From an uncultured Rubripirellula sp. (GTDB taxonomy: Bacteria; Planctomycetota; Planctomycetia; Pirellulales; Pirellulaceae), in NCBI GenBank assembly GCA_938075415.1, contig CALJHC010000027.1, positions 1-64,000 of the forward strand: a stretch of DNA of 64,000 bases, written 5' to 3'. Below are positions 54,513 to 62,981 of the stretch, in pieces. The stretch's first letter is position 1; each line of letters starts with the position of its first letter. Position numbers and translations under genes: made by a program. The notes beneath the pieces were generated by a model. The model was not told where the DNA came from and searched no databases. It worked only from the letters and a program-made list of their open reading frames with translations.

Positions 54513-56438
54513 TCAATCAACCACTGGTTGATTTGACGGAAGAGATGCCTTCTTTTTCGCGTCTTCGATCAGCTTCAGTTGACGCAGAAGCGGTGGCGAG
54601 TATGGCATCTGTTTTAGCGCGAGTTTTTGCATTCGCATGGCATTGTCAAAATCACCGGTGGCGAAATAGCACCTGGCGCACGTGTCCATCTTTGCGCCAT
54701 CATTTGAGATATTGAGGGATTCAAGGCTGTAGTTGAGTGCTTTTTCTTGGTTGCCCCTCGTATTGGCGACAAGCCACGCATACTGGTTCAATTGGTAGCC
54801 AAGTTCTTGCGTGATCGGTTGCCCAAAACGCTTGGCGTCATCTCGGACATCCTGAATGGATTGTTCAACTTGACGAACGGTCACATCAAGTGTGCGATCG
54901 ACAAGGCTGCGCCAGGTTTCATCACCATCGAGTCGATGCATGGAGATAAGAATGTCGACATTAACCGGGTATCGTTGGAAAGCCTGAGCGAGCAGGGGTC
55001 GAGCTTGATCAACATCACCTTCATTAATCAGTGCGAGGCCTGAGTGATATTGTGCACTGCTGACCATATAGGAGTAGTTAAAAGAGGTAAGTCGAATGAG
55101 TTGCTGCTTCAGTTTGTCATCTTTCTCAATTCGATCCACCAGAGGTTGAAGCAGGTTCGCCACATCGCGATGCCGCTCCAGATCTCCCAGCAGGACTGCC
55201 AAGTCAGCTCTGGCAATCGCTGCGGGATTGGATGCGATATCCAGGGAGTCAATGATCAGCCGAAGTTCTCCTTCGGCCCAATCAAAGCGGCCTCTTTCGG
55301 CTAATTGGTTGGCAATTTCTCGATGAGCCCGAGCGGATTCTTCGACCGCCCGCGGTTGCATTTGACTCTCGCCTGCAACTTGATTGGGCAGTGGATTCAT
55401 TTGCAGCGCGAGTTTCGCCAGTTCTTGGCCGGTTTCGGTGGCACCCGCGATCTGGTGCGCTTCGGCGGCACCATAGAGAAGCATCGGATGCTCGCTAAAC
55501 ATTCTCCGATGCTGGCGTTGTAGCTCCAAAACAAATTGATGCAATTGCTGATCGATCGCCCAAGAGCAAGCATCGATCAGACCTCGGGTTGTTGGGGGGA
55601 TTAGATCACTGTGCAGTGAGGCAAGCGAAATTGCTTCATCGGTTAGACCATGCTTCGATGCGCGAGTCGCACAAACTCGAACAAGCTCCAGCATGGACGG
55701 TTCAGTGGAGGTATGGACTAATTCCTTTTGTATTTTTTCTCGCTGAACCTTTATCAAGTCACGCCACTTCTGCGCGCCGTAGGTGTTGGTGGTCAGGTCT
55801 GTGCCGTAGGCCAGCAACCAATCCGAAGCTAGGCGATCGGTTGTGATGAGTGCCTGAAGGATTTTTTCACCGGTCCGCAAACGCATCCCGACGACCTCAG
55901 AAGGGGTTTGCTTCATAATCGCCATTGCAGCGTGTCGACTAAGGCGTAGCGAACGCTCGTAATTCGCGATGCGCACCAAGGCGGGCGCTCCCGCACGATT
56001 TGCGACTTCAGCAAGTTGGTCGATTCGTCTTTGGCGTTCCTTCTCCCCGAGGCCTCCGTATTCCTGAAGTTTTTCTCTTACCTCAGGAGGATCCGATTCT
56101 TTTGACCAGCTAACACTTAGGCTGGTAATAAGGTAGCGCGCCGTCAGAGCAATTTCGTTATCAGGATGAAATTGGGCATCTTGAAGTTGGTCAAAGGCTT
56201 CGAGACCAATTCGCTGCAATGTCTCCTTGGCTCGCATCCGCGTGGCGTAACTCTCTGCGCCAAGTTGCTCGATCAATTCCCTCACCGCGGGTCCGGTCGG
56301 TGGAGGAACGTCAGCGGCTTTCATGCTTGATCGTTCAGAAGTCACGAGCATCATCACGCTAAACGCGAGGCAGTTCAGGACTTGTGGTCTTGCGATGCGA
56401 TGCAAGCGAAGCCTTCGATTCTTGCCTAAGCATGCCAT
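54513..56438 (-). CDS. Exported helical-repeat (HEAT/TPR-like) protein
   Basis: A 641-residue protein with an N-terminal export signal (VLNCLAFSVMMLVTSERSSM). Residues 45-200 look HEAT-like (RELIEQLGAESYATRMRAKE, then ETLQRIGLEAF, RYLITSL), a short repeat common in planctomycete secreted proteins. Residues 280-620 look TPR-like: PMLLYGAAEAHQIAGATETG, EIANQLAERGRFDWAEGELR, ADLAVLLGDLERHRDVANLL, RCYFATGDFDNAMRMQKLAL. Such repeats bind other proteins. GAGGAC before the ATG gives some support for the start. No catalytic motif was found. Confidence 0.75.
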   Translation of the reverse strand: MACLGKNRRLRLHRIARPQVLNCLAFSVMMLVTSERSSMKAADVPPPTGPAVRELIEQLGAESYATRMRAKETLQRIGLEAFDQLQDAQFHPDNEIALTARYLITSLSVSWSKESDPPEVREKLQEYGGLGEKERQRRIDQLAEVANRAGAPALVRIANYERSLRLSRHAAMAIMKQTPSEVVGMRLRTGEKILQALITTDRLASDWLLAYGTDLTTNTYGAQKWRDLIKVQREKIQKELVHTSTEPSMLELVRVCATRASKHGLTDEAISLASLHSDLIPPTTRGLIDACSWAIDQQLHQFVLELQRQHRRMFSEHPMLLYGAAEAHQIAGATETGQELAKLALQMNPLPNQVAGESQMQPRAVEESARAHREIANQLAERGRFDWAEGELRLIIDSLDIASNPAAIARADLAVLLGDLERHRDVANLLQPLVDRIEKDDKLKQQLIRLTSFNYSYMVSSAQYHSGLALINEGDVDQARPLLAQAFQRYPVNVDILISMHRLDGDETWRSLVDRTLDVTVRQVEQSIQDVRDDAKRFGQPITQELGYQLNQYAWLVANTRGNQEKALNYSLESLNISNDGAKMDTCARCYFATGDFDNAMRMQKLALKQMPYSPPLLRQLKLIEDAKKKASLPSNQPVVD

Positions 56439-56610
56439 CGTGAATCGTCCTCGTAATTGGTCATTTGTAGATGTCTGGAATTTTAACCCATTCTGCCCGA
56501 GTCTGTTGTGGGGTGAGCAGCGTTATTTCATTTGGTTACCGTCGGCAAAGGATGGACGTTGGCGATCTGCGTTGCTGGTGTGTTCATTGTATGCATAAGT
56601 TTTTCACTAG

Positions 56611-57621
56611 CTAACTATAATTCTTTGACATTCCCTGGACCGCTTCCGCCACCGATTCGCGAAAAGATGCCGGCTCGATCACTTCGGCATCGGCCGCGAG
56701 TGAGAGGACCTTGGGAAGCAGTTCTCTGGGGTGTGACGCTGGCACGAAGAGGATTTCGGATCCATCGGCATCTGTTTCGATCTTTTGCTCCGGGTGCCAT
56801 GGATCTTCTCGAACCCAAGCCGATGCCCGGCCGCCAAGACGAATTTTGACAATCGTTGGTTCATCACCAGAAAAGATACCAATGCTGCGACCAAGGTGAC
56901 TTTCGAGATCGACAGCGGGGTCAGGTTTGAAGTACTCGTCCAACGCCCGAGCATGTCGAAAGCGATCAAGTTTCCAGTGCCTCAGTCGTTCTGCCGGATC
57001 ATCGACTTCCTCCGCTGCTGCGACAACATAGATACTACTTTGGTACACCGCTAATCCGTAAGGTTCAATTCTTCGAACCGTCGCGGGCTTTGCGACGGGT
57101 TCGTATTCGATTTCAACGATACGGTGCTCCAGAACGGCACGATTGATCGTTTTGAGAATTCCCGCCTGATCTTCATAGCTTTTTCTGGGGCTACCAAAAA
57201 CATGAAGCGATTTTCGATAGCGGGCGTAATGATCAAAAACACCGTTGGGCACAGCTTCTTGAAGTTTGTTCCAGAACGTTTCGATGCCTTGCCAGTATTG
57301 CGTTCCTAAAAGAGGGAAAAGCAGTTCGCGTCCAATCGATAAAGCAATCAGTTCAGTCGCTGAGATCCCCACCTCGTGAACGCCGTTGCAGTTTTGACCA
57401 AGCTTGTAAACCTTGCCCCGTTCCAGTGTATCGGTCTGGATGTCAAAGCCAGCCGCCTGCAATGCTTCGACATCTCGTCTTACCGTTCGCTCGTGGAGCG
57501 TCGAGAGGCCGAGATCGGCAACAAGGTCGCCCCGTAATTCCTCGAGTGTTCGACCAAATCGGGAGAATTCAAGAAGTTGAAGCAGTTTATGTTGGCGGAT
57601 GAGTTGTTCATTTCGAGCCAT
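56611..57621 (-). CDS. WYL-domain transcriptional regulator
   Basis: Start at ATG 57621 with AAGGAGG eight bases upstream; the 22-codon longer frame lacks a site. The 336-residue protein begins with a DeoR-like winged helix (QHKLLQLLEFSRFGRTLEEL, HERTVRRDVEALQAAGFDIQ). The middle is the WYL domain (VEIEYEPVAKPATVRRIEPY, GLAVYQSSIYVVAAAEE, HWKLDRFRHARAL), a Sm-like ligand-binding domain that may sense nucleotides or nucleic acid. The C-terminal WCX region follows. Members often control DNA-damage, defence or catabolic genes; no clear target is adjacent. Confidence 0.9.
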   Translation of the reverse strand: MARNEQLIRQHKLLQLLEFSRFGRTLEELRGDLVADLGLSTLHERTVRRDVEALQAAGFDIQTDTLERGKVYKLGQNCNGVHEVGISATELIALSIGRELLFPLLGTQYWQGIETFWNKLQEAVPNGVFDHYARYRKSLHVFGSPRKSYEDQAGILKTINRAVLEHRIVEIEYEPVAKPATVRRIEPYGLAVYQSSIYVVAAAEEVDDPAERLRHWKLDRFRHARALDEYFKPDPAVDLESHLGRSIGIFSGDEPTIVKIRLGGRASAWVREDPWHPEQKIETDADGSEILFVPASHPRELLPKVLSLAADAEVIEPASFRESVAEAVQGMSKNYS

Positions 57622-58303
57622 CGGGTGACCCTCCTTGAAGGCATCTGGTTGCGTCCGTTCCTGGGCAATTGACTCAAGCTTGTTCATGGGAGTCAGGCTG
57701 CACCGACGATTCTAACCTTTCGATTCGTTCATTGGCGAGCCACAAGCCTGTCGCGAATGCAAAATCTTTGCTAAGCGTGACCGCTGACGAGGTGGACCGG
57801 GGGCACTTGGTCCAAGTGACCAGTTTTTCCGAGTGACTGGTTTGTCCAAGCGACTGGTTTGTCCAAGCGAGTGGTTTGTCCAAGCGACCAGTTTTTCCAA
57901 GTGACTGTTTTGTCCAAGCGACCGGGCCGACTTTTTTTGATCTTTCGCTGATCGATACGCTCACATCGGAAACGAGGGATCCGCGGTGGTCGGATCAGCT
58001 TAGAGATTTCTCAACGTGTCATCTTGAAAGCGTCGATGAGATCACTCGAGCGGTTGATGTGGGAGCGAATCGGATACCCATCCCGCCTGAAGCCGTCTCT
58101 CAGTCGCCGCCGCCCTGTGGCTTCACGGCGCGTGACATGATTCAGACGTAACGCAGGTTGTTTTCAAGGAGCGAAGGTGGTTAATCGGCGAAAGTGTCTG
58201 GCTAGCTGAGCCACTTCATTTGGAAGTGCAAGCGGCATTTCGCTTCATGGAGTGGTGATCTTATGGATCACACTGAACTGATCACGGTAAAGTGAAGCCA
58301 AAA
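57622..58303. other. Gene-free stretch with a 17-base array
   Basis: No supported gene. Contains the array at 57811-57929 close upstream of the WYL regulator. Confidence 0.45.
57811..57929. repeat. 17-base tandem array
   Basis: Seven copies of TCCAAGCGACTGGTTTG with changes that alternate between two versions (GACTGGTTTG and GACCAGTTTT). Because 17 is not a multiple of three, it cannot be a coding repeat. Confidence 0.9.
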
Positions 58304-59086
58304 TTAGGCGACGACCACTCGGGTTTTCGCAAGTCGGTCGTGTAGTGTTTGGTTACCTTCGATAAACAGGAAGATGATGTCCGCAATCGCCACGAAACCA
58401 CCCACTACTGGGACCCCAGTGATCAGTGAGAACACCAGGGTGCGAAGTAAATAACCTTGTAGGAATCCGACGGTTGCTCCTGTTTCTTGATCAACCATTC
58501 TCGTTCCCGCTATTTTCTTGCCGATCGTTTGTCCTGATTTTGCAATCAGGACACAGTTAACCACCGTGGGCAATATTATCCCGATGCCAAGGATTGCAAG
58601 CCCTGCCAGAGAAGCTCCTACTGTCGGTTCACCACCGTCTTGGGCTGGCATGAACATAAGAACGAATACAACAAGACAAGGGACGAGAATCCCCAAATAG
58701 AAAAAGACATCGACGATGCTGCCAAGGATGCGACTTCCCACCCCAGCTAGTGTCTGGTTTCGTGCCGAAGGAATGGCTCCCGCCGCGGCTCCCGGCGATG
58801 CGTTTGGATGTCGGTACGGGTTTGCGGCGGATTGAACAGGTCCTAGATTACTCTGGGGTAAATCATCGAAAATACCTGGGTCCAAGCTGTTGGCAGCCGC
58901 CTTGGGCTTGTTGCCAGTGACCGGGCTTGAAGGTGTTTGGGGACGTGATCCCAGTGGTGTCGACGCGGAGGTTGGGCTCGCCGCCGGTGCTCGCAATTGT
59001 TTTCCACATGGGCACTTGACGACTTTACCGGCTGCCGAATCCGGAACCGATAAAACTTTTGCGCAGGCGGGGCATTTGATTTTCAT
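58304..59086 (-). CDS. RDD-family membrane protein with N-terminal zinc ribbon
   Basis: Start at ATG 59086 (MKIKCPACAKVLSVPDS). The 260-residue protein opens with a zinc ribbon, CPAC...CPCG, then a Pro/Ser-rich linker to residue 100, then an RDD domain: LAGVGSRILGSIVDVFFYLG (the R and D in the first helix), a second helix pair around FVLMFMPAQ and GIILPTVVNCVLI, GQTIGKKIAGTRMVDQETG, and a last helix before NQTLHDRLAKTRVV, the typical RDD ending. RDD proteins are poorly understood; some affect ion balance. The ribbon plus RDD layout is common in planctomycetes, from memory. Confidence 0.9.
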   Translation of the reverse strand: MKIKCPACAKVLSVPDSAAGKVVKCPCGKQLRAPAASPTSASTPLGSRPQTPSSPVTGNKPKAAANSLDPGIFDDLPQSNLGPVQSAANPYRHPNASPGAAAGAIPSARNQTLAGVGSRILGSIVDVFFYLGILVPCLVVFVLMFMPAQDGGEPTVGASLAGLAILGIGIILPTVVNCVLIAKSGQTIGKKIAGTRMVDQETGATVGFLQGYLLRTLVFSLITGVPVVGGFVAIADIIFLFIEGNQTLHDRLAKTRVVVA

Positions 59087-59265
59087 GGCGGACGGCTCGA
59101 GCAAAAGAGTGAAGGGAGGTACTGGCTTTTCTGCTGCCAGACGCCAATGTGAGAAGGTTGGTTTGGAGGTGAAGTATAACCAAAATAGAGGGTGAGAATA
59201 TCCTAGCTGTCAGATCGCTGTCATCTTGGGTTAGTCAGCAGAAAAGATTGGATTCTTTGCTGCTA

Positions 59266-60075
59266 TCAGGGGAATTCTTTGAGGTTGACCTGCCGATAGA
59301 TTGCTCGCATGCCAATCGCTTCCTCGATTTTCTCAATATTTGCTTTTGGCAATGCCGTGAGTTCTTCTAGCTCGTGCGTGGATCGATATTCAAGTTTTTC
59401 ATCTCCCCGGGTCAAAGTGAGTGTTGTTTCGAGAGGAATTTCTTTCCGCTCTGCAAGGTGCTGGTTCAACGTCATACGACCAAAAGGTGGTGGTCCCAGA
59501 CGGCGAACGAGGTTCAGGCGAGCTGCTAAGTCCACAAACTTGGCAAACTCAGCAGCGACTGCAGGTTTCTCGGGTTGTTGACCGGTGAGTTGGTAATCAA
59601 GGTTTGCGAATCGCAAACGATACCCTTGAACTTTCGTGCTCGTTTCAACTTTTGCGTTGATGCCCAGTTGCGTCCTTTGCTCTTCTGTTTTAGCAGCGGC
59701 TCGAGCTTGCGCACAAATCTTAATCAGGTCATCAACCGAGACCGATGCTTGGACTTGAGTCTCTCGATCCATGAGCGTCACAAGTTTTTGCGAAAGATCA
59801 AAGATGGTGACGTAGCGAGATTCGATTTGTGGAAAGTCATAAATCAAACCTTCTTGGAAAAGGATCAGGTGCTCGGCTGACGGTTTCAGGGTGGGTCCGG
59901 CATAGACCTTGGTGGTCACACGAAACGTCGCTCCGTACAAATTCACTTGGATTGCGCCGGTCATCAAAATTGCGATGAGTAGAAGAGAGCCACCACTACG
60001 ACCACCGGTGTTTTGCCGGAAACTGGGTAGTGAGCGTGTCATCGCTTTCGAAATACGGAGCGGCTGATCAGTCAT
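59266..60075 (-). CDS. Exported protein of unknown function
   Basis: I use the ATG at 60075 (MTDQPLRISKAMTRS); 54 further codons upstream are open but hydrophilic and would bury the export signal (SGGSLLLIAILMTGAIQVNL). The 269-residue product has a mature domain beginning TFRVTTKVYAGPTLKPSAEH, with helices (DLIKICAQARAAAKTEEQRT) and a C-terminal helical segment (HELEELTALPKANIEKIEEA). No family recognised, though the layout recalls secreted planctomycete proteins of unknown function. Confidence 0.6.
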   Translation of the reverse strand: MTDQPLRISKAMTRSLPSFRQNTGGRSGGSLLLIAILMTGAIQVNLYGATFRVTTKVYAGPTLKPSAEHLILFQEGLIYDFPQIESRYVTIFDLSQKLVTLMDRETQVQASVSVDDLIKICAQARAAAKTEEQRTQLGINAKVETSTKVQGYRLRFANLDYQLTGQQPEKPAVAAEFAKFVDLAARLNLVRRLGPPPFGRMTLNQHLAERKEIPLETTLTLTRGDEKLEYRSTHELEELTALPKANIEKIEEAIGMRAIYRQVNLKEFP

Positions 60076-60545
60076 GCTTTTAATCGGTAAAACGAGGCAG
60101 TTTCTTGGTGGGATTGGAAAGCCATTGCAGTGATTGTCGTCAACAACTCCGAGCGTTTTGTTTTTCTGCTTGGTATCGCTCTGCGAGGAGGTGACTTTGC
60201 GTGAAGGAATCTGTAGCGATTTTGGTTGGTTCGTCATCGGGCGTTAGCTAACACCGACCCCGATTGCTGGGGGGAAAGTCATTTAGCGGGTGAGTTCGAA
60301 GTGAAATGCATCAGCCCGATCAAAGCAGATTGAGTCAGTGGTTGAGCCGTCAGCGAAACCGGGATGTGAGTTTTCTACTCAATTGCTTACCCGTCATTGA
60401 AAGCACAGGGTTATCAATGACGGTTGGATCGAGGTTTCTAAATTGCAGCGATCTGGACGTCACGAGGTAGTAAAGCGTAGAAAAGCGAAGAGGAGGCCGT
60501 CCAGATCAATGGTTTCGGTCGATTTCTTCCATTGCCGGGTGCCTG
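60076..60545. other. Gene-free spacer between divergent genes
   Basis: No supported gene; presumably contains the lgt promoter and that of the exported protein. Confidence 0.4.
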
Positions 60546-61820
60546 ATGCGTCGAACACTTTTTCTGATTCCACACGAAGCGTTTGGATTGCCGGTTTTCG
60601 GAATCGGTTGGGTTTTGATAGCGTTGGCATGTCTGGTTGTGTTCCGCTGCTACGTCGGTGTCCGCCGCGGTAACTCACTTGCTTCAATTGTTGGTTCTGA
60701 GGGGTTACTTTGGGGGATTTTTGCCGCGGTGGTGGTATTGATGCTACCTCGCGTTGAGCTGACCAATCTTGATGGACAGCCTGTTGGCATGGCGATTCGT
60801 GGCTATGGGATGATGCTGTTAGCTGCGATCACCTCGGCGGTTGCACTTGCGGCCCATCGAGCAAAACGAAAAGGAATTGATCCCGAAATCATCCTTTCGA
60901 TGGCCCCATGGGCTTTTTTTGGCGGAATCTTGGGTGCTCGAGTCTTCTTTGTCATTCAATACCGCGACCAGTTCATTGGATCGACGCTGGGTGAAACGCT
61001 GGGAAACATGTTGCGTTTCACCGAGGGAGGTTTGGTGGTTTACGGTTCGTTCATCGGTGGCTTTTTAGCGGTCGCATTTTTTGTGTTTCGGCATCGATTG
61101 AGTCTTCTGCAACTCGGCGACGTGATTGTGCCTTGCCTGTTTCTGGGACTGTTTCTTGGCCGAATCGGATGTTTATTCAATGGCTGCTGTTACGGTGGTC
61201 GCTGTGAAGACGCAAGCTATGCCCTGCGTTTCCCACCTCGCAGCCCGGTCTACGAGCGGCAGCTCAGGAGCGGCGAACTATTGGGTTTTCGATTCGACCA
61301 AACGACGATGAAAATCCAATCGGTTGAGGGTGGGACACTCGCGGATCTGGCAGGTATCAAGGTCGATTCAAAACTAGATGCCCTAGCGGAGGATCCCACT
61401 TTTCTGGAGATGGCTCCACGCAATATTCCAAGCGAGGAGGCGAGGCTTGGAATCTTTGCAACGATCGATGGAAAACGTTATCAATGGGGCCCTGATGTTC
61501 TGCCCAAAACGGCATTGCCCGTTTATCCGGCTCAATTGATTAGCAGTTTCTCTGGATTGTTGATGTGTCTTGTGTTGTGCGGGCTGTCAAGGTTTTCGAT
61601 GCGAGATGGAATGTTAATGATGGCCGGTTTTTCAGCCTACGCAATCATGCGTTTCGTGTTGGAATTAGTTCGCGTGGATGAATTGGGGCAATTCGGCACC
61701 AAATTATCGATTTCCCAGATCGTCAGTCTAATAGTCCTGGCAAGCTCAGTTGTTGGTGCCCTTTGGATCAGGGTGACTCATCGACCAGTCGCCGAGAGTG
61801 TAAAATCTGCCGGGGAGTGA
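60546..61820 (+). CDS. lgt: Prolipoprotein diacylglyceryl transferase with a PDZ-like insertion
   Basis: A 424-residue protein, longer than the roughly 290 of most Lgt. Membrane helices carry GMAIRGYGMMLLAAITSAVA, GGILGARVFFVIQYRD, FTEGGLVVYGSFIGGFLAV and GLFLGRIGCLFNGCCYGG, the core Lgt blocks; the His of the usual HGG motif is Tyr. After GRCEDASYALRFPPRSPVYE an insertion of about 80-100 residues (MKIQSVEGGTLADLAGIKVD, then IPSEEARLGIFATIDGK) looks like a PDZ fold. LPVYPAQLISSFSGLL and YAIMRFVLELVR close the enzyme. Lgt attaches diacylglycerol to the lipobox Cys of lipoproteins in the inner membrane. Confidence 0.88.
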   Translation: MRRTLFLIPHEAFGLPVFGIGWVLIALACLVVFRCYVGVRRGNSLASIVGSEGLLWGIFAAVVVLMLPRVELTNLDGQPVGMAIRGYGMMLLAAITSAVALAAHRAKRKGIDPEIILSMAPWAFFGGILGARVFFVIQYRDQFIGSTLGETLGNMLRFTEGGLVVYGSFIGGFLAVAFFVFRHRLSLLQLGDVIVPCLFLGLFLGRIGCLFNGCCYGGRCEDASYALRFPPRSPVYERQLRSGELLGFRFDQTTMKIQSVEGGTLADLAGIKVDSKLDALAEDPTFLEMAPRNIPSEEARLGIFATIDGKRYQWGPDVLPKTALPVYPAQLISSFSGLLMCLVLCGLSRFSMRDGMLMMAGFSAYAIMRFVLELVRVDELGQFGTKLSISQIVSLIVLASSVVGALWIRVTHRPVAESVKSAGE

Positions 61821-61894
61821 TGACTCAAAGCCATCGAATTCTTAGCTCGCTCGATACCATTGGAGGATCGAATGATTGCTCGAAGGTTTCATTC

Positions 61895-62623
61895 ATGAAA
61901 AAGCGGGACTTGCAGCCAGAGTTAATGGATGATCCTGATTTGCCTGAGCAGGATCATCGTTGGGCGTTGAAAGGCCTGGCCCGTCTGAATCGATTCAGTG
62001 GGGTCGAGGGTTTAATGTTTCGAGCGATCCGTCGAATCGCGAGGTCACGAGCAGATGGAAAGCTATCGTTGCTTGACGTCGCAAGTGGCTCGGGAGACGT
62101 GCCCATCGGCTGGGTGCGTCGTGCAGAGAAGGAAGGTTGGCGGCTGGATGTCACGCTGGTGGATAATCGCCAAGTAGCGTGTGACGAGCAGCAGAGGATT
62201 GCAGGAAAAGTGGGAGTTTCGGTGAAGTCGCTGCAATGTGACTGCCTGAGGGAAACCTTGCCATCTGGTTTCAACGTTGTCACATCATCGCTTTTTTTTC
62301 ACCACCTGAATGACAGCGAAGTGTTTCAGTTATTGCAGGCAATGCAATTGGCAAGTTCCGGCAGTATGGTGCTTTGCGACTTGGAGAGATCAAAAATTAA
62401 TTTTGCGTTGGTTGCATTGGCATCAAGATGCCTGACGCGTTCGCCGGTGGTTCACTATGACGCGTTAGCGAGCGTGCGGGCTGCTTTCACAATCGATGAA
62501 TTTGGTTCCATCGCAAGATCAGCCTTGGCAAGGCCGGTGCGAATTCAACGTGCAGTCCCTTGTCGGTTTCTGGTAACCGTCGATGAAGTGGCAGCTGAGG
62601 AGCGAATTCCTGCGTTTGTTTGA
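61895..62623 (+). CDS. Class I SAM-dependent methyltransferase
   Basis: Start at ATG 61895 (MKKRDLQPELMDDPDLP); the longer frame overlaps lgt. The 242-residue protein has LSLLDVASGSGDVPIGWVRR (motif I, SAM binding), LDVTLVDNRQVACDEQQRIA (motif II acid) and FNVVTSSLFFHHLNDSEVFQ (motif IV). The latter (FFHHL) is common in methyltransferases that work with polyketide or quinone pathways. The next gene, 360 bases later on the same strand, is a geranylgeranyl-reductase-like flavoprotein, and this pair is often seen beside type III polyketide synthases. Substrate unknown. Confidence 0.85.
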   Translation: MKKRDLQPELMDDPDLPEQDHRWALKGLARLNRFSGVEGLMFRAIRRIARSRADGKLSLLDVASGSGDVPIGWVRRAEKEGWRLDVTLVDNRQVACDEQQRIAGKVGVSVKSLQCDCLRETLPSGFNVVTSSLFFHHLNDSEVFQLLQAMQLASSGSMVLCDLERSKINFALVALASRCLTRSPVVHYDALASVRAAFTIDEFGSIARSALARPVRIQRAVPCRFLVTVDEVAAEERIPAFV

Positions 62624-62981
62624 TAAACGATTAGGTTTTGGGCATCGGTACGCACAGTGACTCGCAGTGAGTCCTCGTATCGTTCAATCGACCTGTCTGA
62701 CTGATCGAATCTCTCCCAAAGTGTGATTTTTCAATCAACCCCAGTGCATGGTTAAATCGACTTTCGGGACAATCTTTTGAAACGCTATTCAAGGATTGGA
62801 GGTTGACTCAGGGGATGATTGACGGGTTAGGTGTTCGAGTTTGCCGTCAGGGACTTTCACGCGACTGATTCTTTCGAGTGAACCTGTTGAATTGATCGGT
62901 TGAAGGTGCAGCATGAACACTCGTCGTGGTTGGCAACGTAGGTAAGTCGTTTTATATCATCGGAGTGAGGATCCTATTTCA
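62624..62981. other. Gene-free spacer
   Basis: No supported gene or terminator seen between the methyltransferase and the flavoprotein. Confidence 0.4.

Noticed and set aside
54032..54520. Minus-strand open frame of 162 codons
   Set aside because: Starts only at TTG or an internal ATG without a ribosome site, overlaps the end of the helical-repeat gene, and is rich in Arg, His and Gln as chance frames here are.
57674..57964. Minus-strand frame through the 17-base array
   Set aside because: Its first half is only the array translated; no start signal.
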